Shown one piece after another: positions 15,837 to 24,205 of a stretch of DNA of 64,000 bases. The notes below the pieces were generated by a model. The model was not told where the DNA came from. It ran no database searches and saw nothing but the letters and a program-made list of their open reading frames with translations. The stretch is from Paenibacillus ferrarius. Its GTDB lineage: Bacteria > Bacillota > Bacilli > Paenibacillales > NBRC-103111. The stretch covers positions 1-64,000 of the forward strand of contig NZ_MBTG01000035.1 in NCBI RefSeq assembly GCF_002027705.1. Reading direction: 5' to 3'. Every line of letters starts with the position of its first letter. The first letter of the stretch is position 1. Position numbers and translations under genes: made by a program.

Positions 15837-16205
15837 CTAGAATTCTAGTCCAGCTTCACGAGCTGCATCAGCTAATGCTTGAACACGTCCATGATAAAGG
15901 TATCCACCGCGGTCAAAAACCACTTTGTCAAAACCTTTAGCTTTCGCGCGCTCAGCGATTAATGCGCCAACTTTACGAGCAGCTTCTACGTTGCCACCGT
16001 TACCAATATCACTTTTCAGATCTTTATCTTGAGTCGATGCCGAAGCGATTGTTACGCCTGTTGTATCATCGATCAATTGAGCATACATGTGTTTGGAAGA
16101 ACGGAAAATGTTTAAGCGCGGACGAACAGTTGTACCTTCAATTTTCTTACGAACACGAAGGTGTCTTTTCAAACGTGCTTTATTTTTATCGCTTTTAGTA
16201 ATCAT
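15837..16205 (-). CDS. rplR: 50S ribosomal protein L18
   Basis: L18 (122 aa), a 5S rRNA-binding protein. A basic N-terminus (K-R-H-L-R-V-R-K-K) precedes P-R-L-N-I-F-R-S and F-D-R-G-G-Y-L-Y-H-G-R-V. Confidence 0.97.
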   Translation of the reverse strand: MITKSDKNKARLKRHLRVRKKIEGTTVRPRLNIFRSSKHMYAQLIDDTTGVTIASASTQDKDLKSDIGNGGNVEAARKVGALIAERAKAKGFDKVVFDRGGYLYHGRVQALADAAREAGLEF

Positions 16206-16306
16206 CTATACTTACACTCCTTTCATCATCTTATGATGCGAGGCTTATGCTTACGTAGCAAGCTCTCTCGAGAGAACTTTTAGCTATTACTCGCGATCTT
16301 ACGATC

Positions 16307-16849
16307 TTATTTCTTCTTACCAGCTTTACCTTCTTTACGAAGGATGCGCTCGCCTTCATACTTGATCCCTTTACCTTTATACGGCTCAGGTTCACGTACG
16401 GAACGAACTTTTGCTGCCATAGCGCCTACTAATTCTTTATCAATACCTTTAACGATAATTTTCGTATTCGATGGAACATCGAATTCAATACCGTTCTCAG
16501 GAGTGATTTCAACTGGATGGGAGTAACCAACGTTGAGAACCAGTTTGTCACCGCTTTTGTTTGCACGGTAACCTACGCCTACTAGATCCAAAGATTTCGT
16601 GAAGCCTTCCGTTACGCCACTTACCATGTTGGCAACAACACTACGTGTTGTACCATGCAGGGAACGGTGGAGTTTGTTATCGGAAGGACGCTCAACGGAA
16701 ATCTCGTTTTCTAGAACATTTACTTTCATATCTTTATGAAGTTCACGGGATAAAGAACCTTTAGGGCCTTTAACCGTAATTTGAGTATTGTCTAGTGTTA
16801 CATTTACACCACTTGGAATGGTGATTGGCTTACGACCAATACGAGACAT
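16307..16849 (-). CDS. rplF: 50S ribosomal protein L6
   Basis: L6 (180 aa) with the M-S-R-I-G-R-K-P-I N-terminus and the second-domain signature P-E-P-Y-K-G-K-G-I-K-Y. The start at 16849 has GGAGGTG 5 nt upstream; the earlier in-frame ATG at 16867 lies upstream of that ribosome binding site. The 100-bp gap to rplR holds one copy of the intergenic repeat discussed in the findings. Confidence 0.97.
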   Translation of the reverse strand: MSRIGRKPITIPSGVNVTLDNTQITVKGPKGSLSRELHKDMKVNVLENEISVERPSDNKLHRSLHGTTRSVVANMVSGVTEGFTKSLDLVGVGYRANKSGDKLVLNVGYSHPVEITPENGIEFDVPSNTKIIVKGIDKELVGAMAAKVRSVREPEPYKGKGIKYEGERILRKEGKAGKKK

Positions 16850-16878
16850 GTTTGCACCTCCATTCAATTACAATTGTA

Positions 16879-17277
16879 TTACCAAACGTAGCAGATAACC
16901 TCTCCGCCAGCTTTGGATTGACGAGCATCTTTATCCGTCATAACTCCTTTAGATGTGGAGATGATGGCAATCCCTAATCCGCCCAATACACGAGGGACTT
17001 CTTGTGATTTTGTATAAACGCGTAGACCTGGTTTACTAATTCTTTTCAAACCAGAGATAACACGCTCATTGTTTGAACCGTATTTCAGGAACAAACGAAT
17101 GATACCTTGTTTGCTATCTTCAACGTACTCAGCATCACGGATAAATCCTTCTTTTTTAAGGATTTCAGCGATTTCCCTCTTCACTTTTGACGCAGGAATT
17201 TCAACTGTTTCATGACGTACGATATTCGCATTACGAATGCGAGTTAGCATATCTGCAATTGGATCTGACATGACCAT
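16879..17277 (-). CDS. rpsH: 30S ribosomal protein S8
   Basis: S8 (132 aa), an early 16S rRNA binder and, in other bacteria, translational repressor of the spc operon. It has M-V-M-S-D-P-I-A-D-M-L-T-R-I-R-N-A and the C-terminal G-I-A-I-I-S-T-S-K-G and G-G-E-V-I-C-Y-V-W. AGGAGG lies 10 nt before the first ATG. Confidence 0.97.
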   Translation of the reverse strand: MVMSDPIADMLTRIRNANIVRHETVEIPASKVKREIAEILKKEGFIRDAEYVEDSKQGIIRLFLKYGSNNERVISGLKRISKPGLRVYTKSQEVPRVLGGLGIAIISTSKGVMTDKDARQSKAGGEVICYVW

Positions 17278-17310
17278 TTTGTGTAAACCTCCTTCCCGAA
17301 AATAGGGTGA

Positions 17311-17496
17311 TTACCAGCTTGCTTTTTTAACGCCAGGAATCTGACCTTTATGTGCTAATTCGCGGAAACAAATCCGACAAATTTTGAACTTGCGAAGCAC
17401 TGAATGCGGACGTCCGCAGCGCTCACAACGTGTGTATGCTTGCACTTTAAACTTCGGGGTACGTTGCTGTTTGACTTTCATCGAAGTTTTTGCCAC
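17311..17496 (-). CDS. rpsN: 30S ribosomal protein S14, zinc-binding type Z
   Basis: Short S14 (61 aa) with a C-E-R-C ... C-R-I-C zinc ribbon (cysteines at about 24, 27, 40 and 43). This is the primary zinc-dependent type, not the zinc-free paralogue induced by Zur. Confidence 0.96.
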   Translation of the reverse strand: MAKTSMKVKQQRTPKFKVQAYTRCERCGRPHSVLRKFKICRICFRELAHKGQIPGVKKASW

Positions 17497-17532
17497 TTAA
17501 TATAACACCTCCTGATAGGTACGACTGGTGAC

Positions 17533-18075
17533 CTATTTTACGAATGGTGCTCCGAGTTGTGTTAAAAGCTCGCGAGCTTCCTCGTCAGACTTAGCCGTCG
17601 TTACGATAACAATATCCATACCACGAACTTTATCAATTTTATCATACTCAATTTCAGGGAAAATGAGTTGTTCTTTCAGACCAAGTGTGTAGTTTCCACG
17701 GCCGTCAAAAGCCTTGTTGGAAATACCACGGAAGTCACGTACACGTGGAAGTGATACGTTGAAAAGTTTATCCAAGAAATGATACATGCGCTCGCCGCGA
17801 AGAGTTACTTTCACGCCGATTGGCATATTCTCACGAAGTTTGAAACCCGCGATAGCTTTTTTGGATTTGGTTACAACTGGTTTTTGACCAGCGATTTTTT
17901 GAAGATCTTCTACTGCAGTATCAAGTACTTTGGAGTTCGAAACAGCCTCACCAACACCCATGTTGATAACGATTTTCTCGACTTTAGGAACTTGCATTAC
18001 TGTTGAGTAGTTAAACTTTTGGATTAACGCTGGAGTAATTTCGTTCAAATAACGATCTTTCATTCTTACTGCCAT
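17533..18075 (-). CDS. rplE: 50S ribosomal protein L5
   Basis: L5 (180 aa), a 5S rRNA-binding protein, with V-P-K-V-E-K-I-V-I-N-M-G-V-G-E-A and the glycine-rich F-D-G-R-G-N-Y-T-L-G-L-K-E-Q segment. AGGAGG lies 10 nt before the ATG. Confidence 0.97.
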   Translation of the reverse strand: MAVRMKDRYLNEITPALIQKFNYSTVMQVPKVEKIVINMGVGEAVSNSKVLDTAVEDLQKIAGQKPVVTKSKKAIAGFKLRENMPIGVKVTLRGERMYHFLDKLFNVSLPRVRDFRGISNKAFDGRGNYTLGLKEQLIFPEIEYDKIDKVRGMDIVIVTTAKSDEEARELLTQLGAPFVK

Positions 18076-18108
18076 GACTCATTTGCCTCCTTTCCATGCT
18101 TGTTTGTA

Positions 18109-18462
18109 TTAATCGATAACTTCGCCGGATTTTTTCGCGATGCGAACTTTCGTTCCGTTATCCAATACTTTGTAACCTACGCGAGTAGGCTTGCCGCTCT
18201 TAGGATCAATCAGCATCACGTTGGAAACGTGGATTGCCGCTTCTTGATTTAAGATACCGCCTTGTGGGTTTTGTTGGGATGGTTTCGCATGTTTCTTAAC
18301 CATGTTCACACCTTCAACAAGTACACGGTTTTGACGAGGATAAGCAGCGATAACGCGACCCTTTTTACCTTTGTCTTTACCTGTGATCACAAAAACCGTA
18401 TCGTCCTTTTTCACGTGCAGTTTATTGTTATGAGATTCTAATCTCTTTTTTAATCTTGGCAT
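18109..18462 (-). CDS. rplX: 50S ribosomal protein L24
   Basis: L24 (117 aa) with an N-terminal KOW motif (K-D-D-T-V-F-V-I-T-G-K-D-K-G-K-K-G). It is an assembly initiator protein of the 50S subunit. It is slightly longer than the usual 103-105 aa because of an N-terminal stretch of about 12 residues and minor C-terminal additions. Confidence 0.96.
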   Translation of the reverse strand: MPRLKKRLESHNNKLHVKKDDTVFVITGKDKGKKGRVIAAYPRQNRVLVEGVNMVKKHAKPSQQNPQGGILNQEAAIHVSNVMLIDPKSGKPTRVGYKVLDNGTKVRIAKKSGEVID

Positions 18463-18517
18463 TAGCTTCTACACCTCCTGAGGTTTCCCGTAAGGAAAAC
18501 AAACATCGTAACTGTTC

Positions 18518-18886
18518 TTAGATAACTTCTGGAGCCAAGGATACGATCTTCATGAAGTCTCTGTCACGAAGTTCGCGCGCAACTGGTCCAAAGATACGTG
18601 TACCACGTGGGCTTTTATCTTCTTTCACGATAACAGCCGCATTCTCATCGAATGAGATATATGAACCGTCTTTACGACGAGCTCCGCTCTTCGTACGAAC
18701 GATAACTGCTTTAACAACGTCACCTTTTTTGACAACGCCACCTGGTGTTGCTTCTTTTACTGAACAGACGATCAAATCACCAATGTGACCAACGCGACGA
18801 CCAGTACCACCCAAAACGCGGATACACATTAATTGTTTCGCACCTGAGTTGTCAGCGACAGCCAAACGAGTAAATGGTTGAATCAT
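18518..18886 (-). CDS. rplN: 50S ribosomal protein L14
   Basis: L14 (122 aa) with the invariant start M-I-Q-P-F-T-R-L-x-V-A-D-N-S-G-A-K and the end R-D-R-D-F-M-K-I-V-S-L-A-P-E-V-I. It takes part in intersubunit bridges and is the docking site for RsfS. Confidence 0.97.
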   Translation of the reverse strand: MIQPFTRLAVADNSGAKQLMCIRVLGGTGRRVGHIGDLIVCSVKEATPGGVVKKGDVVKAVIVRTKSGARRKDGSYISFDENAAVIVKEDKSPRGTRIFGPVARELRDRDFMKIVSLAPEVI

Positions 18887-18921
18887 CGTATTCCCTCCTT
18901 TCGAGGTTCATGTCTATAATA

Positions 18922-19185
18922 TTAGATAACAACTGCAACTTCAATTACTTCAACCAGTCTCCAGCTTTTATCTTTGGACAATGGTCTAGTTTCACTGATT
19001 TTCACAGTGTCACCAATTTTAGCTTGGTTGTTTTCATCATGTGCTTTAAACTTTTTCGTATGTTTGATTCTCTTGTGATAGAGATCATGTTTTTTGTAAG
19101 TTTCGACAGCAACAACAATGGTTTTATCCATTTTATCGCTGACAACTTTACCGATCAGGACTTTACGATCGTTACGTTCAGCCAT
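18922..19185 (-). CDS. rpsQ: 30S ribosomal protein S17
   Basis: S17 (87 aa), an OB-fold protein. It has R-K-V-L-I-G-K-V-V-S-D-K-M-D-K-T-I-V-V and the S-E-T-R-P-L-S-K-D-K-S-W-R-L segment. Confidence 0.97.
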   Translation of the reverse strand: MAERNDRKVLIGKVVSDKMDKTIVVAVETYKKHDLYHKRIKHTKKFKAHDENNQAKIGDTVKISETRPLSKDKSWRLVEVIEVAVVI

Positions 19186-19212
19186 CTAAGGAACCCTCCC
19201 TTCTAGATTTGG

Positions 19213-19410
19213 TTACCCAATCCCCAATTCTCTTTCACGCAAAATAGTCTTGGCACGAGCGATCTCTTTACGCAAATCACGAATTTGAGTCGGGTTGTCC
19301 AATTGACCAGTAGCTAGTTGAAAACGGAGGTTAAAGAGTTCTTCTTTAAAACCATTAACTTTTTGCTCAATTTCAGCAGTGGTTAAGTTCCGGAATTCAC
19401 TACCCTTCAT
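19213..19410 (-). CDS. rpmC: 50S ribosomal protein L29
   Basis: L29 (65 aa), located at the tunnel exit, with E-E-L-F-N-L-R-F-Q-L-A-T-G-Q-L. The ATG at 19410 is chosen over an in-frame GTG at 19419 because AGGCGGTG then has normal spacing. It overlaps the last 11 bases of rplP in another frame, so translation is probably coupled. Confidence 0.95.
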   Translation of the reverse strand: MKGSEFRNLTTAEIEQKVNGFKEELFNLRFQLATGQLDNPTQIRDLRKEIARAKTILRERELGIG

Positions 19411-19834
19411 TTGCTTCACCGCCTACTTCTTCTCTTTTCACGAATTTCGTTTTGATTGGAAGCTTGTGAGCAGCAAGACGCATCGCTTCACGAGCGACCT
19501 CTTCACTTACACCAGCAAGTTCAAACAAAATTTTACCCGGTTTTACTACAGCAACCCATTTTTCCACGTTACCTTTACCACTACCCATACGAACTTCGAG
19601 CGGTTTTTGTGTAACTGGTTTAGCTGGGAAGATTTTAATCCAAACTTTACCGCCACGTTTGATGTAACGTGTCATGGCAATACGTGCTGCTTCGATTTGA
19701 CGGTTGGAAACCCAAGCCGGTTCTACCGCTTGCAGACCATATTCGCCAAAAGCTACTTCCGTACCGCCTTTAGCGCGACCCTTCATGTTACCGCGGTGTT
19801 CTTTACGGTGTTTTACACGTTTAGGTACTAACAT
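19400..19834 (-). CDS. rplP: 50S ribosomal protein L16
   Basis: L16 (144 aa), with P-K-R-V-K-H-R-K-E-H-R-G, I-E-A-A-R-I-A-M-T-R-Y and the R-M-G-S-G-K-G-N loop near the A-site tRNA. It overlaps rpmC by 11 bases. Confidence 0.97.
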   Translation of the reverse strand: MLVPKRVKHRKEHRGNMKGRAKGGTEVAFGEYGLQAVEPAWVSNRQIEAARIAMTRYIKRGGKVWIKIFPAKPVTQKPLEVRMGSGKGNVEKWVAVVKPGKILFELAGVSEEVAREAMRLAAHKLPIKTKFVKREEVGGEANEG

Positions 19835-19837
19835 GAT

Positions 19838-20500
19838 TTAAATTCCTCCTTCCGGCTGAGCCTTTTTCTTAGCTGGCGGAAGTACTTCTCCACGATAAAT
19901 CCATACTTTTACACCGATACGTCCATAAGTAGTGGCTGCTTCAGCAGTACCATAGTCGATATCCGCACGAAGCGTATGAAGTGGAACAGTTCCTTCGCTA
20001 TATCCTTCCGTACGAGCAATCTCAGCACCGCCAAGACGTCCGCTAGTTGCTACTTTAATACCTTTAGCGCCGGATCTCATTGTTCTTTGCATAGCTTGTT
20101 TCATCGCACGACGGAAAGAAACACGACGTTCCAATTGAAGTGCAACAGCTTCAGCTACTAGAATAGCATCAAGGTCAGGGCTTTTGATTTCAGAAATGTT
20201 GATGTGAACTTTTTTATTGGACATAGCAGCGATGTAGTTGCGAATAACTTCAACTTCAGCTCCGCCTTTACCAATAACCATTCCTGGTTTTGCAGTATGA
20301 ATCGTAACGTTCACACGGTTAGCCGCGCGCTCGATATCGAATCGGGAAACTGCGGAATCTTTAAGTTTATTCTTCAAGTATTCGCGGATTTTGACATCTT
20401 CAAGCAACAGAGTTCCGAAATCTTTCTCTGCGAACCATTTGGACTCCCAATCACGAATAATACCAATTCTAAAGCCTACCGGGTTTACTTTCTGACCCAC
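19838..20500 (-). CDS. rpsC: 30S ribosomal protein S3
   Basis: S3 (220 aa), with a KH domain (V-I-G-K-G-G-A-E-V-E) and the C-terminal G-V-K-V-W-I-Y-R-G-E-V-L-P. It lines the mRNA entry channel. It lies 3 bp before rplP. Confidence 0.97.
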   Translation of the reverse strand: MGQKVNPVGFRIGIIRDWESKWFAEKDFGTLLLEDVKIREYLKNKLKDSAVSRFDIERAANRVNVTIHTAKPGMVIGKGGAEVEVIRNYIAAMSNKKVHINISEIKSPDLDAILVAEAVALQLERRVSFRRAMKQAMQRTMRSGAKGIKVATSGRLGGAEIARTEGYSEGTVPLHTLRADIDYGTAEAATTYGRIGVKVWIYRGEVLPPAKKKAQPEGGI

Positions 20501-20513
20501 ACGTTATCCCTCC

Positions 20514-20846
20514 TTATTTTTCAGATACCACGATTGTGATGTGGCTGGTACGTTTTTTGATCGCGCTAGCACGGCCCATTGCACGTTGTTGGAACCTTTT
20601 CATTGTTGGTCCTTGGTTAACAAACGTCTCAGAAACCACTAGTTTATTAGGATCTAATGAATAGTTATGCTCTGCATTGGCAATTGCGGAATTCAATAGT
20701 TTCTCCAGAATTGGAGAAGCTGCTTTAGGCGTATGACGCAGAATCGCGATCGCTTCACCTACCGCTTTTCCCCGAATCAAGTCAACAACTAGCTTTGCTT
20801 TACGAGGAGCAATCCGAGCGTGGTTCAATATTGCTTTAGCTTGCAT
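20514..20846 (-). CDS. rplV: 50S ribosomal protein L22
   Basis: L22 (110 aa), whose hairpin lines the exit tunnel. It has R-I-A-P-R-K-A-K-L-V-V-D-L-I-R-G-K and the loop M-K-R-F-Q-Q-R-A-M-G-R-A. The usual loop reads P-R-A-x-G-R-A; here the Pro-Arg before Ala is Gln-Arg. Confidence 0.97.
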   Translation of the reverse strand: MQAKAILNHARIAPRKAKLVVDLIRGKAVGEAIAILRHTPKAASPILEKLLNSAIANAEHNYSLDPNKLVVSETFVNQGPTMKRFQQRAMGRASAIKKRTSHITIVVSEK

Positions 20847-20876
20847 GGTAGTACCTCCTCTCGGTTAAAAATGAAA

Positions 20877-21155
20877 TTAACGTTTTCCGGTTTTTTTATC
20901 GTCGTCGTGACCTTTGTAAGTACGTGTTGGAGCAAATTCACCAAGCTTATGTCCAACCATATCTTCTGTTACATAAACAGGCACGTGTTTTCTTCCATCG
21001 TACACTCCGAAAGTGTGACCAACGAATTGCGGGTAAATCGTAGAACGACGGGACCACGTTTTGATAACCAGTTTTTTACTGGATGTGTTCAAGTCTTCTA
21101 CTTTTTTCAGTAAGTATCCATCAATAAATGGACCTTTCTTTAAGCTGCGACCCAT
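20877..21155 (-). CDS. rpsS: 30S ribosomal protein S19
   Basis: S19 (92 aa), head protein, with M-G-R-S-L-K-K-G-P-F, T-W-S-R-R-S-T-I-Y-P and G-H-K-L-G-E-F-A-P-T-R-T-Y-K-G-H. Confidence 0.97.
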   Translation of the reverse strand: MGRSLKKGPFIDGYLLKKVEDLNTSSKKLVIKTWSRRSTIYPQFVGHTFGVYDGRKHVPVYVTEDMVGHKLGEFAPTRTYKGHDDDKKTGKR

Positions 21156-21194
21156 GGGTGTTCCTCCCTTCCTTGAACCTTAAGAGAATTCATA

Positions 21195-22025
21195 TTACTT
21201 CGTACGGCGACGTACAATGTATTTATCGGATGCTTTACCTTTTTTACGAGTTTTGAAACCAAGCGTCGGTTTACCCCATGGAGACATAGGTGATTTACGT
21301 CCGATTGGTGCACGTCCTTCACCACCACCGTGTGGGTGATCATTCGGGTTCATTACGACCCCACGAACTTGTGGACGATTGCCTTTCCAACGATTACGTC
21401 CTGCTTTACCGATTTTCACGAGTTCGTGATCTTCGTTACCAACAGAACCGATTGTTGCGCGGCAAACTTTAAGTACTTTACGAACTTCACCGGATGAAAG
21501 GCGAATCGTTACGTAAGTATCTTCTTTACCAAGCAATTGAGCTTCTGTACCAGCAGCGCGCACTAATTGTGCACCTTTACCAGGTTTCAACTCAATGTTG
21601 TGGATAACTGTACCAACTGGAATGTTTTCCAATGGAAGAGCGTTACCGATTTTGATATCGGATTGTGGTCCGGATACGATGCGATCGTCCACTTTAAGAC
21701 CTTTAGGAGCGATGATGTATCTTTTCTCACCATCTGCATAATGAATCAATGCGATGTTTGCGGAACGGTTAGGATCGTACTCAACTGTAGCAACGCGTCC
21801 TGGTATTCCATCTTTAGTACGTTTGAAATCGATAATACGGTATTTACGTTTGTGTCCACCACCATGGTGACGAACCGTAATTTTACCTTGGTTATTACGA
21901 CCAGCATGCTTGAACAGAGGAGCAAGCAAGGATTTCTCCGGTGTTGATGTTGTGATTTCTTCAAAAGTAGAAACCGACATCGCACGTCGTGCTGGTGAGG
22001 TTGGTTTATATTTTTTAATTGGCAC
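21195..22025 (-). CDS. rplB: 50S ribosomal protein L2
   Basis: L2 (276 aa), needed for peptidyl transferase assembly. It has G-R-N-N-Q-G-K-I-T-V-R-H-H-G-G-G-H-K and the invariant M-N-P-x-D-H-P-H-G-G-G-E-G-R motif with its essential His. Confidence 0.98.
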   Translation of the reverse strand: MPIKKYKPTSPARRAMSVSTFEEITTSTPEKSLLAPLFKHAGRNNQGKITVRHHGGGHKRKYRIIDFKRTKDGIPGRVATVEYDPNRSANIALIHYADGEKRYIIAPKGLKVDDRIVSGPQSDIKIGNALPLENIPVGTVIHNIELKPGKGAQLVRAAGTEAQLLGKEDTYVTIRLSSGEVRKVLKVCRATIGSVGNEDHELVKIGKAGRNRWKGNRPQVRGVVMNPNDHPHGGGEGRAPIGRKSPMSPWGKPTLGFKTRKKGKASDKYIVRRRTK

Positions 22026-22057
22026 TCTGATTTCCTCCTAACTTTAAGAAATGGGGT

Positions 22058-22348
22058 TTATACCGATTCAAAGAATTCCAATTCTTTGCTTTCTGCGCTC
22101 AAGGACACGATAGCTTTCTTCCAGATGGAAGTGTAGCCGGAGTGTTTGCCATAGCGTTTAGGCTTAGCTGGCATTCTCAATGTGTTTACATTTGTAACTT
22201 TTACTTTGAAGATAGCTTCAATGGCTTGTTTAATTTCTGTTTTGTTAGCGCGAAGATCCACTTCGAAAACATACTTTTTGTTAGCCATTAGGTCGCTTGT
22301 ACGCTCAGTGATGATCGGGCGCTTGATAATGTCGCGTGGATTTTTCAT
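22058..22348 (-). CDS. rplW: 50S ribosomal protein L23
   Basis: L23 (96 aa), tunnel-exit docking site for trigger factor and SRP. It has D-I-I-K-R-P-I-I-T-E-R-T and F-x-V-K-V-T-N-V-N-T. The ATG overlaps the rplD stop (4-bp overlap). Confidence 0.97.
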   Translation of the reverse strand: MKNPRDIIKRPIITERTSDLMANKKYVFEVDLRANKTEIKQAIEAIFKVKVTNVNTLRMPAKPKRYGKHSGYTSIWKKAIVSLSAESKELEFFESV

Positions 22349-22971
22349 TGTGCAAGCACCTCCTCAACTTTCTGTACAGCTTCTTGTGTAATGATCAATT
22401 TGTCATACAACATGACATCAAGAACATTCACACCATTAGCAGCAACGAATTTCACACCTGGGATATTGCGAGCAGATAAAGCAACGTTGGAGTCGTTAGC
22501 AACGCCTACAACCAATACTTTACGATCTACTTTCAGGTTGTTCAAGATTGCTACGAATTCTTTCGTCTTAGGAGCATTCAATTCAAGTTGATCCAATACG
22601 ATCAAGTTGTTATCGATAAGTTTCGAGGACAAAGCGGATTTGATCGCTAAGCGACGAACTTTTCTAGGTAATTTGAAACCATAGCTGCGAGGAGTTGGTC
22701 CGAATACGGTACCGCCGCCTTTCCACTGTGGAGCACGAATACTACCTTGACGAGCACGGCCTGTTCCTTTTTGTTTCCAAGGTTTACGACCGCCGCCGCG
22801 TACTTCTGAACGACCTTTTGTTTTGTGTGTCCCTTGACGCACAGCTGCTTGTTGCAAGAGAACAGCTTCATGAATCGCGTGAACGTGAGGTTCAATTCCG
22901 AAAACAACGTCAGACAGTTCAACTTCTCCTACCTGAGCACCTGTTACATTATATAAAGCTACTTTTGGCAT
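22345..22971 (-). CDS. rplD: 50S ribosomal protein L4
   Basis: L4 (208 aa), with the tunnel loop G-R-K-P-W-K-Q-K-G-T-G-R-A-R-Q-G-S and the start M-P-K-V-A-L-Y-N. It is coupled to rplW by a 4-bp overlap. Confidence 0.97.
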   Translation of the reverse strand: MPKVALYNVTGAQVGEVELSDVVFGIEPHVHAIHEAVLLQQAAVRQGTHKTKGRSEVRGGGRKPWKQKGTGRARQGSIRAPQWKGGGTVFGPTPRSYGFKLPRKVRRLAIKSALSSKLIDNNLIVLDQLELNAPKTKEFVAILNNLKVDRKVLVVGVANDSNVALSARNIPGVKFVAANGVNVLDVMLYDKLIITQEAVQKVEEVLAQ

Positions 22972-22987
22972 CTGTCTTCCTCCTTTC

Positions 22988-23611
22988 TTACTTTTTAACA
23001 GCAGACTTCACGCTAACGTAGCTGTTTTTAGGGCCCGGAATGGAACCTTTAACTAGCAATACATTACGTTCAGCATCTACTTTAATGATTTGCAAATTTT
23101 GCAAAGTTACTGTTTCGTTACCCATGTGCCCTGGCAATTTCTTACCTTTAGGAACGCGGTTTGCTTGAATGGAACCCATCGAACCTGGTCCGCGGTGATA
23201 ACGTGATCCGTGTGCCATAGGGCCTGTGGATTGGTTATGTCTTTTGATGTTACCTTGGAAACCTTTACCTTTGGAAGTACCCGTTACATCAACGAATTCG
23301 CCCTCTGTAAACAGATCTGCTTTCAGCTCTTGACCAACTTCATAGTCACCCAACTGAATGCCACGAATTTCTTTAACGTAGCGCTTAGGCGTTGCCCCTG
23401 CTTTTTTCGCATGGCCAAGCTCTGGTTTAATGATTCTGCTAGCTTTAACATCATCAAAACCGATTTGGATCGACTCATATCCGTCGTTATCCACATCTTT
23501 CTTTTGCAGTACCACACATGGTCCCGCTTGAATGACAGTTACCGGAACTACATTACCCTCCGGAGTAAACAACTGTGTCATCCCAAGTTTTTTTCCTAAG
23601 ATACCTTTCAT
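22988..23611 (-). CDS. rplC: 50S ribosomal protein L3
   Basis: L3 (207 aa), with M-K-G-I-L-G-K-K-L-G-M-T-Q and S-H/A-H-G-S-R-Y-H-R-G-P-G-S-M-G. The ATG at 23611 has GAGGTG 6 nt upstream. A GTG at 23620 with its own AAGGA is possible, but would add three residues that the family lacks. Confidence 0.96.
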   Translation of the reverse strand: MKGILGKKLGMTQLFTPEGNVVPVTVIQAGPCVVLQKKDVDNDGYESIQIGFDDVKASRIIKPELGHAKKAGATPKRYVKEIRGIQLGDYEVGQELKADLFTEGEFVDVTGTSKGKGFQGNIKRHNQSTGPMAHGSRYHRGPGSMGSIQANRVPKGKKLPGHMGNETVTLQNLQIIKVDAERNVLLVKGSIPGPKNSYVSVKSAVKK

Positions 23612-23657
23612 CGTTGACACCTCATTTCCTTCCTAAACGTTCAATTCTATAGTAGTT

Positions 23658-23966
23658 TTACAGTTTGATCTCAATGTCAACGCCAGACGGTAAGTCTAAA
23701 CGCATCAGAGCATCAACTGTTTGTGGTGTAGGATTCACAATATCGATTAGACGCTTATGCGTACGCATTTCGAATTGCTCACGCGAATCCTTGTACTTGT
23801 GTACCGCACGAAGAATCGTGATGATTTGCTTCTCTGTCGGAAGCGGAATCGGACCGGATACACCTGCACCGGAACGCTTGGCAGTTTCCACGATTTTCTC
23901 AGCTGATTGATCAATGATTCTGTGATCATAAGCTTTCAAACGGATACGAATTTTTTGCTTTGCCAT
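23658..23966 (-). CDS. rpsJ: 30S ribosomal protein S10 (NusE)
   Basis: S10 (102 aa), beginning M-A-K-Q-K-I-R-I-R-L-K-A-Y-D-H-R. It doubles as NusE in rRNA antitermination. The start at 23966 is fixed by GGAGGG 7 nt upstream and by family length; the open frame extends 33 codons further without support. It is the first gene of the S10 operon, behind a consensus promoter. Confidence 0.97.
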   Translation of the reverse strand: MAKQKIRIRLKAYDHRIIDQSAEKIVETAKRSGAGVSGPIPLPTEKQIITILRAVHKYKDSREQFEMRTHKRLIDIVNPTPQTVDALMRLDLPSGVDIEIKL

Positions 23967-24104
23967 ATAAGTCCCTCCTTCTATCGCCCAATTTAGTATC
24001 GGACATACTCCGTGAAAATTCTCCAACAACCATCCCCATGGCAAAGGGGCCAGGTGTGTCGGCAACCTTTCACATCATCGCAACGTCACAGACCAACGTT
24101 TTAT

Positions 24105-24133
24105 ATTATATAAAATTTGAAAGTGAATTGCAA
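24105..24133 (-). promoter_or_regulatory. Sigma-A promoter of the S10-spc operon
   Basis: On the minus strand TTGCAA (24133-24128), 17 bp, then exact TATAAT (24110-24105). The transcribed leader before rpsJ is about 130 nt and contains a short CCCC/GGGG hairpin. Confidence 0.75.
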
Positions 24134-24155
24134 GCTTATTTTTAGGCATTCGCAT

Positions 24156-24189
24156 AAAAAAACACTCATCGCCTAAACGATGAGTGTTT
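24156..24189 (-). terminator. Terminator of the str operon (after tuf)
   Basis: On the minus strand a perfect 12-bp stem with a 6-nt loop is followed by a T-tract, 17 bp after the tuf stop. Confidence 0.9.
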
Positions 24190-24205
24190 CTTCTATAAAA
24201 AGGTA